Shown one piece after another: positions 51,296 to 61,056 of a stretch of 64,000 nt of DNA. Under the pieces are notes generated by a model. That model saw only the letters and a program-made list of their open reading frames with translations. It made no database searches and had not been told where the DNA came from. Positions within the stretch are counted from its first letter, which is position 1. Each line of letters starts with the position of its first letter. Origin of the DNA: Arcobacter siniprincipis (GTDB lineage Bacteria; Campylobacterota; Campylobacteria; Campylobacterales; Arcobacteraceae); NCBI RefSeq assembly GCF_048571125.1, contig NZ_CP182343.1:2480001-2544000 (forward strand), given 5' to 3'. Both the position numbers and the translations under genes were made by a program.

Positions 51296-52234
51296 TTATA
51301 TTGTTGTTGAATATTGGCGCATTTTAGCAACTAGATTCTCTTTTTCATCTTTTAACTCTTGTTTCATCTCATATATATATTCATCTAAATTTTCTATTTT
51401 ATTTATTAATCTAAAAGTTTCGTCTTTTTTTATAATTTCAATCTCTGTTTTTGCTAACTTTATTTTTTCTCTAGCTAGTTCAATTTTATTTTTTAAAATA
51501 TTTTTGTCAAAAAGAGTATCTGATTCAAGTGAAAAACTCTCACCATTTAAAAGATTATTTAATATTCTAGATACTTTTTTTAGATTATTTTGTTGATATG
51601 CTGAGTTTAATTCTTTAAAAATCTCTTCAGCTTTATCTTTTTTAGCTTCTTCTATAATATCTGGATGACATAATCTACTAGCTTTTCTATAAAGTCTTTT
51701 TAATTCAACTTTTTCTATTTTTGTAAGTTCAAAGGGATCATCTAGTTTAAATTTCTTTATCTCTTCATGGAAATTTTCAAAGTCCTTTTTTGCTTCAAAA
51801 TATTGATACTCATACTTTTTGCCATCTTTTTTATATAAAAACTCAAAATATTCTTCTCTTAAAATAAGTATTTCTTCTATTAATACACCAACTTCTTTGT
51901 GGTACCTACTATTGAAATCATTTATTTTATTGTGATGTTCTTCAATCTTGCAACTTAGAGCTAAAAGTTCTTTTTCCAAAACTTTTAATTCTATTTTTAA
52001 GCCTTGAATCTCTTTGTCTTCATGTACTACTAAACTTGAAAATTGACCTAAATACTGATCAATTAAGGATATAACTTCTTGAAAATTTGTCTCTTCAATA
52101 AGTTTTAGTATTTTTTTTACTTTTTCATCGATTTGTAAAGAGTAAAGTCTATGCACTTGGGGATAAAGACTCTCTTCATCTTCAATAGCAATACAACTTT
52201 TAATGATTTCTAATCTCTTTAAAATCTCTTTCAT
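51296..52234 (-). CDS. J-domain protein with coiled coils
   Basis: A 312-residue protein. Long coiled coils occupy about residues 70-130 and 255-305. Between them a J-domain is visible at about 175-225 (TKIEKVELKRLYRKASRLCHPDI and AEEIFKELNSAYQQNNL), with the HPD tripeptide essential for stimulating DnaK. It lacks the Gly/Phe and zinc regions of DnaJ, so it is a specialised co-chaperone. It is the first gene of a two-gene unit with the leucine-rich-repeat protein. Confidence 0.85.
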   Translation of the reverse strand: MKEILKRLEIIKSCIAIEDEESLYPQVHRLYSLQIDEKVKKILKLIEETNFQEVISLIDQYLGQFSSLVVHEDKEIQGLKIELKVLEKELLALSCKIEEHHNKINDFNSRYHKEVGVLIEEILILREEYFEFLYKKDGKKYEYQYFEAKKDFENFHEEIKKFKLDDPFELTKIEKVELKRLYRKASRLCHPDIIEEAKKDKAEEIFKELNSAYQQNNLKKVSRILNNLLNGESFSLESDTLFDKNILKNKIELAREKIKLAKTEIEIIKKDETFRLINKIENLDEYIYEMKQELKDEKENLVAKMRQYSTTI

Positions 52235-52468
52235 AGTAGCCTTAAATCTTTATTATTACACTATATTATACAAAAAAATTGATAGCGAATTTTGAAAAAG
52301 AGTTATGAATTTTAAAAATTACTTTTAATATTATTTAATTGATTTAGATTATTTCTAGATAAAAATGCCTAGAAATGGTGATTATAAGAATTTTTATTTT
52401 GATTAAATTTTTATTAAGAAAGTATTTATACTAATTTTAAGAAATATAAAAATATATTTTTATATTTC
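52235..52468. other. Intergenic region
   Basis: This 234-base AT-rich stretch has no recognised frame. A dyad-like CTAGATAAAAATGCCTAG lies near 52354-52371. The promoter of the J-domain gene (minus strand) should start here. Confidence 0.35.
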
Positions 52469-53209
52469 TTATTCACCTGAAAGCAGTTCACCTTGATAAG
52501 TCATAATTCCATAGTCTAAATTACATACGCTTTTAAATCCAGCACTTAACATAATATTTTGACAATAAGCACTTCTACTTCCACTATGACAATAAACTAC
52601 GACAGGAATATCTTTTTTATCTTCAAGGACTTCTATTGATTGATAAAAAGATGTTGTTGGAACTAAAAAGTCAGTTCCTTTTATTCTGTGACCTACCCAC
52701 TCCATCCACTCTCTTACATCAACTAAATTAAAATTAATAAAACCTAATTCTCTAGCTTCCAATAAAGCTTCAACTTCTATTGCATTTATTTGAGATTTAT
52801 TTAAAATTTCTACACACTCTTCTTTTGTAAAACCTTTAGAATGAACAACTTCTTCTTTTTCTTTTTTACTATTATTTAAAGAATCAACATACTCTTTTGT
52901 GCAAAAAATACCACAGTGACAATGACCTTGTGAAGGAATCTCTTCTTTAAGGGCTGGGGTACAGGGACAAAGTCTATTATCAGCTTTATCTTTTTCTTCT
53001 TGAGTTTCTCCTATTACCATAAAACATGGACAATATCTCTTATCATATATAAGTTTATTTCTAGTCAAACCCATTTGAATAGATTCATTTACATCATCTT
53101 CTGGATTATAAAAAAATCCATACTCTTCGCAAACTTTATCTGTAAACTGTTTTGTTAATTCAAATGTTGTTTGAAACTCATCACTATCTATATCAATCTT
53201 TTTAATCAT
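52469..53209 (-). CDS. Ferredoxin-thioredoxin-reductase-like/rhodanese fusion
   Basis: A 246-residue protein. Residues 1-110 match the catalytic chain of ferredoxin:thioredoxin reductase: CPC at 60-62, CPC at 81-83 and CHC at 97-99 with Cys103, ligands of a 4Fe-4S cluster and its redox disulfide. Residues 125-246 form a rhodanese domain (NLVDVREWMEWVGHRIKGT and VVYCHSGSRSAYCQ with the active Cys). The fusion suggests reduction or transfer of sulfane sulfur. The start overlaps the cytochrome gene by 1 base. Confidence 0.85.
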   Translation of the reverse strand: MIKKIDIDSDEFQTTFELTKQFTDKVCEEYGFFYNPEDDVNESIQMGLTRNKLIYDKRYCPCFMVIGETQEEKDKADNRLCPCTPALKEEIPSQGHCHCGIFCTKEYVDSLNNSKKEKEEVVHSKGFTKEECVEILNKSQINAIEVEALLEARELGFINFNLVDVREWMEWVGHRIKGTDFLVPTTSFYQSIEVLEDKKDIPVVVYCHSGSRSAYCQNIMLSAGFKSVCNLDYGIMTYQGELLSGE

Positions 53210-53826
53210 TATTTTCCTATTTTTGAAATATACTTTGATAAAGCTTTTATATCAGTTTCGCTTAATTGCATAACTTGACCTTTCATTATGCCTTTCATAT
53301 CTCCACCATAAGTTCCATTTTTATAACCTAGAAGAGAATCTTCAATCTTTTTTTCATCCCAGAAGCCTATTTTTTGTGATTTTCCAAGGGCATGAAGTTC
53401 TCCATTTTTTCCATGACATCCAGCACATTTTACATAAAGACCTTTAATTCTTTCATCAATTTCATCTTCATTTGCAATCACTTTATCTATACTTTTACTA
53501 ATATCTTTTGCTACTTTATTTGCTTGTTTTACAACATCAACACTAACTTCTTTTGCTTTTGCAATAGCATCCTTTGTAGCATCTTTTGAATCATCAACTG
53601 CTTTTAAAGTCTCTTCTTTTACAGCTTTTACAATTTCTTTACTAGAATCAATTATTTCATTACTTTTTGTTTTTATAATTTCGATATTCTTATTAGTATC
53701 ATTTTCTCTTGTTGTTTGTTCAGTTGATTTTTCAACTTTTTGTACCTTTTGAGTCTCTTCAGTACTTTCATTGCAACCTGCAAATATAAATAGTGCCACA
53801 ACAGAACCTAATAAAATTTTTTTCAT
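53209..53826 (-). CDS. Membrane-anchored c-type cytochrome with coiled-coil linker
   Basis: A 205-residue exported protein. The lipoprotein signal MKKILLGSVVALFIFAGCNES has a lipobox (AGC, Cys18). A Lys/Asp/Thr-rich coiled coil covers about 25-120 (repeats like KEETLKAVDDSKDATKDAIA). A c553-type haem domain follows: CAGCHG and later GDMKGIMKGQV with the likely axial Met. ATG 53824-53826 was chosen for its GGAG site and signal peptide; an ATG 45 bases upstream gives a poorer start. Coupled to the fusion gene. Confidence 0.85.
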   Translation of the reverse strand: MKKILLGSVVALFIFAGCNESTEETQKVQKVEKSTEQTTRENDTNKNIEIIKTKSNEIIDSSKEIVKAVKEETLKAVDDSKDATKDAIAKAKEVSVDVVKQANKVAKDISKSIDKVIANEDEIDERIKGLYVKCAGCHGKNGELHALGKSQKIGFWDEKKIEDSLLGYKNGTYGGDMKGIMKGQVMQLSETDIKALSKYISKIGK

Positions 53827-53839
53827 TTTTTTCTCCATT

Positions 53840-56071
53840 TTATAACTCTTTATAATCAAATTTAAATTCATCTTTTACAAAATCAATTTTAACCAAACCA
53901 CCATTTTTTAGTTTTCCAAATAAAATTTCATCAGTGATTTTATCTTTTATTTCACGAGAAATAACTCTATTTAGTGGTCTTGCACCCATATCTTTATCAT
54001 ATCCAAGTCTTGCTAACTCATTCTTAGCTTTTGAGCTTAGAACAATATCAATATTTTTATCTTTGATTTGCTCTTTCATATCCTCAATAAATTTACCAAC
54101 TACTTTTGAAACAATGTCTAATGTAAGTGGCTTAAAGGTTACAATATTATCAAGTCTATTTCTAAATTCTGGTGCAAAGAATTTCTTAATTGCTTTATTT
54201 TCATTTAAAGAATCATCTTTGGCAAATCCCATAACATTTGCTTCTGAAGAACCTAAGTTTGAAGTCATAATTAAAACAACATTTTGAAAATCTGCTTTAT
54301 TTCCACTATTATCAGTTAATTCTGCATTATCCATAACTTGAAGTAAGATTGACATCAAATCAGGGTGAGCTTTTTCTATCTCATCAAGTAATAATACACT
54401 ATGAGGATGTTTTCTAATAGCTTCTGTTAGAAGACCACCTTGCTCAAATCCAACATATCCAGCAGGTGCTCCAATCAATCTTGAAACAGTATGTGCTTCC
54501 ATATATTCACTCATATCAAATCTTTCAAAATGAATACCAAGTTGTTTTGATAACTCTTTTGCAACTTCAGTTTTACCAACACCTGTAGGTCCTGTAAAAA
54601 GAAAACTTCCAACTGGTTTTGACTCACCACCTAGTCCTGCTCTATTAACTTTAATAGATCTTACAATTGAAATTATTGCATCATTTTGACCAAAAACTCT
54701 TTTTTGCATATTCTTTTCTAAACTTTTTAGAAGTGTTAAATCAGATTTTGTTGCTGATTTTGGTGGAATATTTGCCATAAGAGCCACAGTATTTTCAATG
54801 TCACTTGCAGTTATATTTATAGGTTTTTTCTTTTTCCCATCTGCATTTAATTGTAGTTTTTTAGTGGCAGCTACCTCATCAATAACATCAATTGCACTAT
54901 CAGGTAAAAATCTATCGTTAATATATTTTTTACTTAGTTCCACTGCTACTTCTAAAGATTTTTTGTTGAATTTCACATTATGGAACTCTTCATATTTTGA
55001 TTTAAGTCCATCTAAAATAGCAACACAATCTTCACTACTTGGTTCACTTACATCAACTTTTGCAAATCTTCTACTTAGTGCTTTATCTTTTGAAAAGTCA
55101 TTTCTAAACTCTGCAAAAGTAGTTGCTCCTATACATCTTAGTTTTCCATTTGAAAGCATAGGTTTTAAGATATTTGAGGCATCCATTGCTCCACCGCCAA
55201 CACTTCCAGCACCTACTAAAGTATGTATTTCATCTATAAATAATATTGCATTAGGAATTTTACTTATCTCTTTTAAAAGTGTTTTTAATTTTTTCTCAAA
55301 ATCCCCTCTATATTTTGTCCCTGCTAGCATAGAACCCATATCAAGAGAAAAAACTTTTGAATCTTTTAAAATAGAAGGTACATTATTATTAGCTATTTCT
55401 AAAGCCAATCCCTCTGCAATAGCAGTTTTACCAACTCCTGGTTCTCCTACTAAGATTGGATTATTTTTCTTTCTTCTACTTAAAACTTGAATTACTCTAT
55501 TTATTTCTCTTTGTCGTCCAATAACTGGATCAATTTCACCTTTTTTTGCAACTGCTACTAATTCAGTTGCATTGTTTTCCAAAGTTTCATTTTTTTTATT
55601 TAATCTTTTTTCTTCTTCAAAATTTTCATCTTGAACATCTACTTCCACATCTCTATGAGCTATCTCTTCTAGGATATCAATTCTTTCAATTCCTTGGCTT
55701 TTTAAAGCAAAAGTTGCATATGATTTTTCATTTTTTAAAATTGCTATAAACATATCATCAACACTTGCAAACCCCTTTCCAGAAGTTTGGGTATGTGCAA
55801 CCATGTGTTCAATAACTGAAGTTAAAGTTGTTGTTTCTATTGGCTCATCATTAACATTATCTGGAAGTCTTGGAGTACTTATTTCAATGTGTGATTTTGT
55901 GTCATTAAATATTTTATTAGTGTCCAAGCCTAAATCAAGCAACATATTTGCTATAAATTCATCATTTAATAACATTAAGAAAATATGTTCTAATGTCAAA
56001 TACTCATGTTTACTACTTTTAGCATAAGATACTGCTTGTGCAAATATCTCTCTTAATTCTTTACTTATCAT
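53840..56071 (-). CDS. clpA: Clp protease ATPase subunit A
   Basis: A 743-residue unfoldase. N-terminal repeats (TLEHIFLMLLNDEFIANMLLDLG) bind ClpS. D1 has GEPGVGKTAIAEGL and LFIDEIHTLVGAG; D2 has FTGPTGVGKTEVAKEL and LLLDEIEKAHPDLM. The ClpP-binding loop is expected between, near 600. Sequence length and the lack of a middle coiled-coil region identify ClpA rather than ClpB or ClpC. It follows clpS by 3 bases and with Bpt forms the N-end rule pathway. Confidence 0.95.
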   Translation of the reverse strand: MISKELREIFAQAVSYAKSSKHEYLTLEHIFLMLLNDEFIANMLLDLGLDTNKIFNDTKSHIEISTPRLPDNVNDEPIETTTLTSVIEHMVAHTQTSGKGFASVDDMFIAILKNEKSYATFALKSQGIERIDILEEIAHRDVEVDVQDENFEEEKRLNKKNETLENNATELVAVAKKGEIDPVIGRQREINRVIQVLSRRKKNNPILVGEPGVGKTAIAEGLALEIANNNVPSILKDSKVFSLDMGSMLAGTKYRGDFEKKLKTLLKEISKIPNAILFIDEIHTLVGAGSVGGGAMDASNILKPMLSNGKLRCIGATTFAEFRNDFSKDKALSRRFAKVDVSEPSSEDCVAILDGLKSKYEEFHNVKFNKKSLEVAVELSKKYINDRFLPDSAIDVIDEVAATKKLQLNADGKKKKPINITASDIENTVALMANIPPKSATKSDLTLLKSLEKNMQKRVFGQNDAIISIVRSIKVNRAGLGGESKPVGSFLFTGPTGVGKTEVAKELSKQLGIHFERFDMSEYMEAHTVSRLIGAPAGYVGFEQGGLLTEAIRKHPHSVLLLDEIEKAHPDLMSILLQVMDNAELTDNSGNKADFQNVVLIMTSNLGSSEANVMGFAKDDSLNENKAIKKFFAPEFRNRLDNIVTFKPLTLDIVSKVVGKFIEDMKEQIKDKNIDIVLSSKAKNELARLGYDKDMGARPLNRVISREIKDKITDEILFGKLKNGGLVKIDFVKDEFKFDYKEL

Positions 56072-56074
56072 AAT

Positions 56075-56374
56075 TTACTCTTCTTCCATTATAGCTTTTA
56101 AAGGAAAGCCCTTTTGTCTAGCTAAATTTTTTACTTGCATAACTTTTGTAGAAGCTATTTCATGGGTATATGTTCCACAAACTTCTTTTCCATTATTATG
56201 TATGTTTAACATTATAACAGTTGCTTCATCAGTTGTTTTTTTAAAAATCTTTACAAGTATATCAATTACAAAATCCATAGTAGAATAGTTATCATTTAAT
56301 AATAACACTTTATATTTCTTTGGTTCTTGCACTTCTAAATCATCATTTAACTCTATTTCAAACTCATTTGCCAA
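56075..56374 (-). CDS. clpS: ClpS adaptor
   Basis: A 99-residue adaptor presenting N-degron substrates to ClpA. The pocket residues are in YKVLLLNDNYSTMDFVIDIL (Asn-Asp) and VMLNIHNNGKEVCGTYTHEIA (His). Acidic N-terminal tail is typical. First gene of clpS-clpA; bioD starts divergently 55 bases away. Confidence 0.95.
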   Translation of the reverse strand: MANEFEIELNDDLEVQEPKKYKVLLLNDNYSTMDFVIDILVKIFKKTTDEATVIMLNIHNNGKEVCGTYTHEIASTKVMQVKNLARQKGFPLKAIMEEE

Positions 56375-56429
56375 AATTAAAACCTTTTAGGATAAAATCA
56401 ATTAATATTATACCAAAAAAGAATTTACA

Positions 56430-57065
56430 ATGATAAAAAAGAAAAATTACGTTTCAAATCAAAGCTTATTTATAACTGCAACTAATACAGATGTTGGTAA
56501 AACTTATGCTGCATCTGTATTTTTAAAGAAATTTGCAAAAGATGGATTTAAGGTTGGATATTACAAACCTATTGAAACAGGAGTCATAGATAAACCTATT
56601 GATGGTCTTTCTATGCTTGAATTAACAAAAAAATTAAATCCTGATTTTGATGTTGATATAGATTTTGTAGTACCTTATCAATTTGAACTTCCTGCAGCTC
56701 CTTATGTGGCAAAAAAAGAAAAAGATATTGATATTGACTTTATAATAAAAAGAAAAAAAGAGTTAAAAGAATTTTGTGATATTTTGATTATTGAAGGTGC
56801 GGGAGGTTTAATGGTTCCTATTTTAGAAGATTTATTTATGATAGATTTAATAAAAAAACTTGAAACAAAAGTAGCACTAATATGCCCTAGTAAGCTAGGA
56901 GGTATAAATGATACTTTGTTATCACAAGAAGCTTTGAAAAATAAAAATATTGATTTTGAATGGTATATTAACCTTTATAAAGATAAAGATAGTTTTGAGG
57001 AAGTATCACTTCCATTTTATATAAATCATTTTAAAAAAATTAAATATTTACAAGACTTAATTTAA
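56430..57065 (+). CDS. bioD: Dethiobiotin synthetase
   Basis: A 211-residue enzyme of biotin synthesis. P-loop TATNTDVGKTYAASVF, the substrate Lys/Thr in YYKPIETGV, and IIEGAGGLMVPI are family signatures. Other bio genes are not adjacent. A terminator hairpin (57070-57099) follows its stop. Confidence 0.93.
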   Translation: MIKKKNYVSNQSLFITATNTDVGKTYAASVFLKKFAKDGFKVGYYKPIETGVIDKPIDGLSMLELTKKLNPDFDVDIDFVVPYQFELPAAPYVAKKEKDIDIDFIIKRKKELKEFCDILIIEGAGGLMVPILEDLFMIDLIKKLETKVALICPSKLGGINDTLLSQEALKNKNIDFEWYINLYKDKDSFEEVSLPFYINHFKKIKYLQDLI

Positions 57066-57069
57066 ATAA

Positions 57070-57099
57070 AAGAGGAATCTTATATAGATTCTTCTTTTT
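57070..57099 (+). terminator. Terminator of bioD overlapping the end of ask
   Basis: AAGAGGAATCT pairs with AGATTCTTCTT (one G-U pair) around TATAT, followed by TTT. It overlaps the last codons of the convergent aspartokinase gene. Confidence 0.65.
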
Positions 57100-58459
57100 G
57101 TAATAAACTTTCATAAAGTGTTTCAAGTGCATTATTTGCAATATTTTGTGCAACCCCAATATGAAGCGAAATTTTAGATGGACTCATATCAAGCATATCA
57201 AAGCTAATATTTTTATCTTTTAAAGCATTAATAGCATCAACAATTGCAAAAGTATTTTGTTTTAATCCAATTCCAACTAATGTAATTACACATAAATTAT
57301 AAGAAACAATAATATTGTCTGTTTTTAGTCTTTTTTCTATCTCTCTTCTTAAATTATTTATCTTACCTTTTAAATCTTCTTGTTCTACTAAAATAGAGAT
57401 ATCATCTCTATCTGTTGGATAATGGTAAGTATTAATTCCAAACTCACTAAATATTTTTAATAACTCAGCAGTAAACCCTATCTCATCGGCCAACATATCT
57501 TTTTGAAGATAAATAGATGCCATATTATCAAGCTTTGCAATTCCAACTAAATCTTCCATAGGAACTCTTTCACTCAATATCATAGTTCCACAATGTTCTT
57601 TATTATTTGTGTTTCTAATATTAATTGGAATTTTACTTTTTTTACAATTTAGCATTGCATTAAAGTGAAATACATTAAACCCTTTTGAACTAAGTAATCT
57701 TAACTCTTTAAATGTAAGTCTTGGTATTACATTTGACCCACTAATAACTCTGGGATCTACTTCATAAACACCATTTGTATCTGTCCAGTTTTCATACTTA
57801 TTGGCATCAAGAGCATAAGCTAGTTCTCCACCAGTAAGATCACTTCCACCCCTACTCATAACTGCTATTTCATTATTTTCTGTTACACCATAAAATCCAG
57901 GAACTAAATATTTTATATCTTTAGCCGTATCAAATTTTTCTTCTATATTTTTATAAGTTACTTTTTGTACTTTTCCATCTCTAAAATCCTCACTTAAAAT
58001 AAATCCAAACTCTTCTGGTAACATAAGTTTTATATTTAAGCCCTCATTTGAAAAATATCTTTGTATTATTTTTGCATTATAATGTTCACCTCGTGACAAG
58101 AAAAAAGCCTCTTTTCTTTCGCCTTTTAACAATGAATTTGATAAATCTTTGTCCAAAGATTTTATTAAATCATCACCTTTAACATTTAAATCACTACATA
58201 ATCTTCTATATTTATCTATAATCGCTTCATAACTTTGTTTTTTGCTTATACTTATAAAATTTTCTTCAAAATGTTTACCTGAAGTTGCTATATTTAATAA
58301 ATGATCAGTTATTTTTTCATCAAAATTATCATCTCTACCTGGTGCAGAAACTACAATTATTTTTCTACCATCATCATCTTTTACAATATCTAAGACTTTT
58401 TTTATTTGGGAGGCATTTTTTACAGAACTACCTCCAAATTTACATACTTTTATACTCAT
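57080..58459 (-). CDS. ask: Aspartokinase of the ectoine cluster
   Basis: A 459-residue aspartate kinase supplying aspartyl phosphate for ectoine. The kinase site KFGGSSVKNASQI is at the N-terminus, with SRGGSDLTGG and WTDTNGVYEVDPR in the middle, and two ACT domains after about residue 310. The cluster type Ask_Ect is usually released from lysine/threonine feedback, which fits its place as the last gene of ectABCD-ask. Sequence alone does not prove altered feedback. Confidence 0.92.
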   Translation of the reverse strand: MSIKVCKFGGSSVKNASQIKKVLDIVKDDDGRKIIVVSAPGRDDNFDEKITDHLLNIATSGKHFEENFISISKKQSYEAIIDKYRRLCSDLNVKGDDLIKSLDKDLSNSLLKGERKEAFFLSRGEHYNAKIIQRYFSNEGLNIKLMLPEEFGFILSEDFRDGKVQKVTYKNIEEKFDTAKDIKYLVPGFYGVTENNEIAVMSRGGSDLTGGELAYALDANKYENWTDTNGVYEVDPRVISGSNVIPRLTFKELRLLSSKGFNVFHFNAMLNCKKSKIPINIRNTNNKEHCGTMILSERVPMEDLVGIAKLDNMASIYLQKDMLADEIGFTAELLKIFSEFGINTYHYPTDRDDISILVEQEDLKGKINNLRREIEKRLKTDNIIVSYNLCVITLVGIGLKQNTFAIVDAINALKDKNISFDMLDMSPSKISLHIGVAQNIANNALETLYESLLQKEESI

Positions 58460-58470
58460 TTTTTACCTTA

Positions 58471-59358
58471 TTAGTTACTTTTCATTGGTTCATAATCATC
58501 TAATGCCAAAAAGGAAGCCCTATTACTTTTAGCACCAAAAGGTTTTGTTGGAATATTTTCTACTGAATTAAAAACAAAAAATGCATTAGTTCTACTAAAT
58601 GGTGATATATTATCACAGCTTCCATGCATAATATTTCCATCATGGATTACTAGTGTTCCAGCTTTTCCATATGCACCTACTATATTACTATCTTTGACTA
58701 ATTGTTCTATTGCTTTTAAACTAGGCACTCCATACTCTTGTTTTTTTAAAGATTTTTTATAATTATCTTCTGGTGTTTTTCCCTTACAAGAAACATATTT
58801 TTTGTGACTTTTTGGAATTAAGTATAAGGGTCCATTAAATTCTGTATTATCATTTAACATAACCCAAGCACTTAAACATCTGCAATTTGGCAAACCATCT
58901 TCTGTGTGCCAAGTTTCAAAATCACTATGCCAAGGAAAAGATTTTCCCTGATAAGCTGGTTTTATATTAATCCTACTATGATGAATATAAACATCACTTC
59001 CTAAAATTTGCTTAACTTTATTTAGTATTCGAGGATCTTTTGAAAGCTTCTCAAAAAGAGTACTAAAAAGATGTTGATTAAAAATCGTTCTTAGTTCATT
59101 GCTCGTTGGTTCACAAATAAACTCTTCATTTTTAATCAAATCACCATTTTCAGCCATCAAGTCTATCTCTTGAATCATCTGTTCTATTTCATCTTCTTTA
59201 AAAATATTTGGAAATGTGATAAATCCATTCTTTTCATACTCATCTAACTCAATATTATTTAAAGAGTATTCACCTTGTTGTTTTTTACTATATACTGTTT
59301 TATCAACTCTTTGTATAATCTTTTCTTCATTTAGTCTTGATGGATATAAATCCTGCAT
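58471..59358 (-). CDS. ectD: Ectoine hydroxylase
   Basis: A 295-residue Fe(II)/2-oxoglutarate dioxygenase making 5-hydroxyectoine. The signature FPWHSDFETWHTEDG carries the iron His and Asp, followed by NDNTEFNGPLYLIPKSHK and the second His near GTLVIHDGNIMHGS. Needs oxygen. Located 17 bases after ectC in the operon and 11 bases before ask. Confidence 0.95.
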   Translation of the reverse strand: MQDLYPSRLNEEKIIQRVDKTVYSKKQQGEYSLNNIELDEYEKNGFITFPNIFKEDEIEQMIQEIDLMAENGDLIKNEEFICEPTSNELRTIFNQHLFSTLFEKLSKDPRILNKVKQILGSDVYIHHSRINIKPAYQGKSFPWHSDFETWHTEDGLPNCRCLSAWVMLNDNTEFNGPLYLIPKSHKKYVSCKGKTPEDNYKKSLKKQEYGVPSLKAIEQLVKDSNIVGAYGKAGTLVIHDGNIMHGSCDNISPFSRTNAFFVFNSVENIPTKPFGAKSNRASFLALDDYEPMKSN

Positions 59359-59375
59359 TTAATCTTCTCCTCTTA

Positions 59376-59771
59376 TTAATCTTCTAATGGATAAACTCCA
59401 TTTTCATCGTGGTTTTCTGTTCCTTTAATAGGAGGATTAAATACACAAATCAGTCTCATATCTTCTGTTCCACCATATAAATTATGGTCATCATGTTCAT
59501 TTAGTGCATACATAACACCATCATAAATCTCATGAACTTTTCCAGTTTTCAAATCTTCAATTTTACCATTTCCTGCTACACAATAAACTGCTTCAAGATG
59601 GTTTTGATAATGAATATGCGTTTTCGTATTTGCTTTTATGATAGTTTCATGGAATGAGAATCCCATATTATCACCTTTTAAAAGCATTCTTCTACTAACC
59701 CATTGTCCTTCTTCTGCGTGAACTTCTTTATCTGTGCCTATAACATCTTTATTTATATCTAATACAATCAT
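59376..59771 (-). CDS. ectC: L-ectoine synthase
   Basis: A 131-residue cupin enzyme that closes the ring of N-acetyl-diaminobutyrate to ectoine. Signatures: GFSFHETIIKANTKTHIHYQNHLEAVYCVAGNG and the ending CVFNPPIKGTENHDENGVYPL. Metal ligands Glu and His lie in the HYQNHLEAVYC motif. Confidence 0.96.
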   Translation of the reverse strand: MIVLDINKDVIGTDKEVHAEEGQWVSRRMLLKGDNMGFSFHETIIKANTKTHIHYQNHLEAVYCVAGNGKIEDLKTGKVHEIYDGVMYALNEHDDHNLYGGTEDMRLICVFNPPIKGTENHDENGVYPLED

Positions 59772-59775
59772 CTTC

Positions 59776-61056
59776 TTAAAATTCCTCTGTTAATTTTTCT
59801 TTTTTATCTGCAACTAGTTTTGAAATAGCTATTTCAAGTCTTTTTAAACCTTCTATTAGTGTCTCTTCATCAATAATTAATGGTGGTAAGAATTTTACAA
59901 CTTGATCTTCACTACCACAAGTTTCTATAATAAGTTTTTCTGCAAATGCATATTTTGAAATCTCACCAGCAACTGAATTATCACCTTTGATTTCAAATCC
60001 ATAAGCCAGACCTCTACCTCTAATTACAATATCAAAGGTATCTTTGTATTTATCAGCTATTTTTTCTAAAGTCTCTTTTAATAGTTTTTCTTTATATTTA
60101 ACTGCATTTGATAAATCATCATTTTGCCAATAGTGTGAAATTGCAACTGTTGCAGCTACAAAGGCTAAATTGTTTCCTCTAAATGTACCTGTGTGTTCAC
60201 CTGGTTTCCATTGGTCTAAATCTGGTTTTAATAATACAATTGCCATTGGTAATCCACCACCAATTGATTTTGATACAGTTACAATATCAGGATTGATTCC
60301 TGCAAATTCAAATGAGAAAAATTCGCCAGTTCTTCCATTACCAACTTGAATATCATCAATGATTAATAAGATATCATACTCTCTACAAATAGATTCAAGC
60401 TCTTGTAACCACTCTTTAGAGGCTACATTAATTCCACCTTCACCTTGAATAGTCTCAACAATTACAGCTGCTGGAATATCAAGTCCACTACTACTATCTT
60501 CTAAGAATTTTCTAAATATGGTCATAGTATTCATATCACCAAAATAACCATCAAATGGCATAAATGATACATTTGATCTACTAATATAACTTTCATCTCT
60601 ATAATCATTATTTCCTGTTACTGAAGATGAACCTTGAGTAAGACCATGAAAACCATTAGTAAAAGAAACAACATTACTTCGTCCTTTTACAAGTCTTGCA
60701 AGCTTAAGTGCAGTTTCTACCGCATTTGTTCCTGTTGGTCCTGTAAATTGAATTTTGTAATCTAAGTTTCTAGGTACTAATATTGTGTCATTAAATGTTT
60801 GTAAAAAATCTTTTTTTGCACTTGTTGCCATATCAAGCCCATGAATAACACCATCTTTTTGTATATATTCAATCAATGCTTTACTGATATGTTCATTATT
60901 ATGTCCATAATTTAAAGTTCCAGCTCCTGCAAAAAAGTCAATGAATTCTTCACCTTGTTCATTAGTTAAAACAGCTCCTTTTGAAGTTTCAAATATTGTT
61001 GGAAAACTCCTAATATATCCTCTTACTTCTGATTCTAAATTTTCGAATATTCTCAT
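59776..61056 (-). CDS. ectB: Diaminobutyrate-2-oxoglutarate transaminase
   Basis: A 426-residue class III aminotransferase converting aspartate semialdehyde to diaminobutyrate. The PLP site includes FTGPTGTNAVETALKLAR, ETIQGEGGI, IDDIQVGNGRTG and the Lys in VTVSKSIGGG. The gap to ectC is 4 bases, and its ATG overlaps the ectA stop by 1 base. Confidence 0.96.
   Translation of the reverse strand: MRIFENLESEVRGYIRSFPTIFETSKGAVLTNEQGEEFIDFFAGAGTLNYGHNNEHISKALIEYIQKDGVIHGLDMATSAKKDFLQTFNDTILVPRNLDYKIQFTGPTGTNAVETALKLARLVKGRSNVVSFTNGFHGLTQGSSSVTGNNDYRDESYISRSNVSFMPFDGYFGDMNTMTIFRKFLEDSSSGLDIPAAVIVETIQGEGGINVASKEWLQELESICREYDILLIIDDIQVGNGRTGEFFSFEFAGINPDIVTVSKSIGGGLPMAIVLLKPDLDQWKPGEHTGTFRGNNLAFVAATVAISHYWQNDDLSNAVKYKEKLLKETLEKIADKYKDTFDIVIRGRGLAYGFEIKGDNSVAGEISKYAFAEKLIIETCGSEDQVVKFLPPLIIDEETLIEGLKRLEIAISKLVADKKEKLTEEF

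Noticed and set aside
54798..55490. 230-codon plus-strand open frame
   Set aside because: It lies antisense to clpA, whose motifs are intact, and reads as the typical Ser/Leu/Phe mirror of a coding strand.
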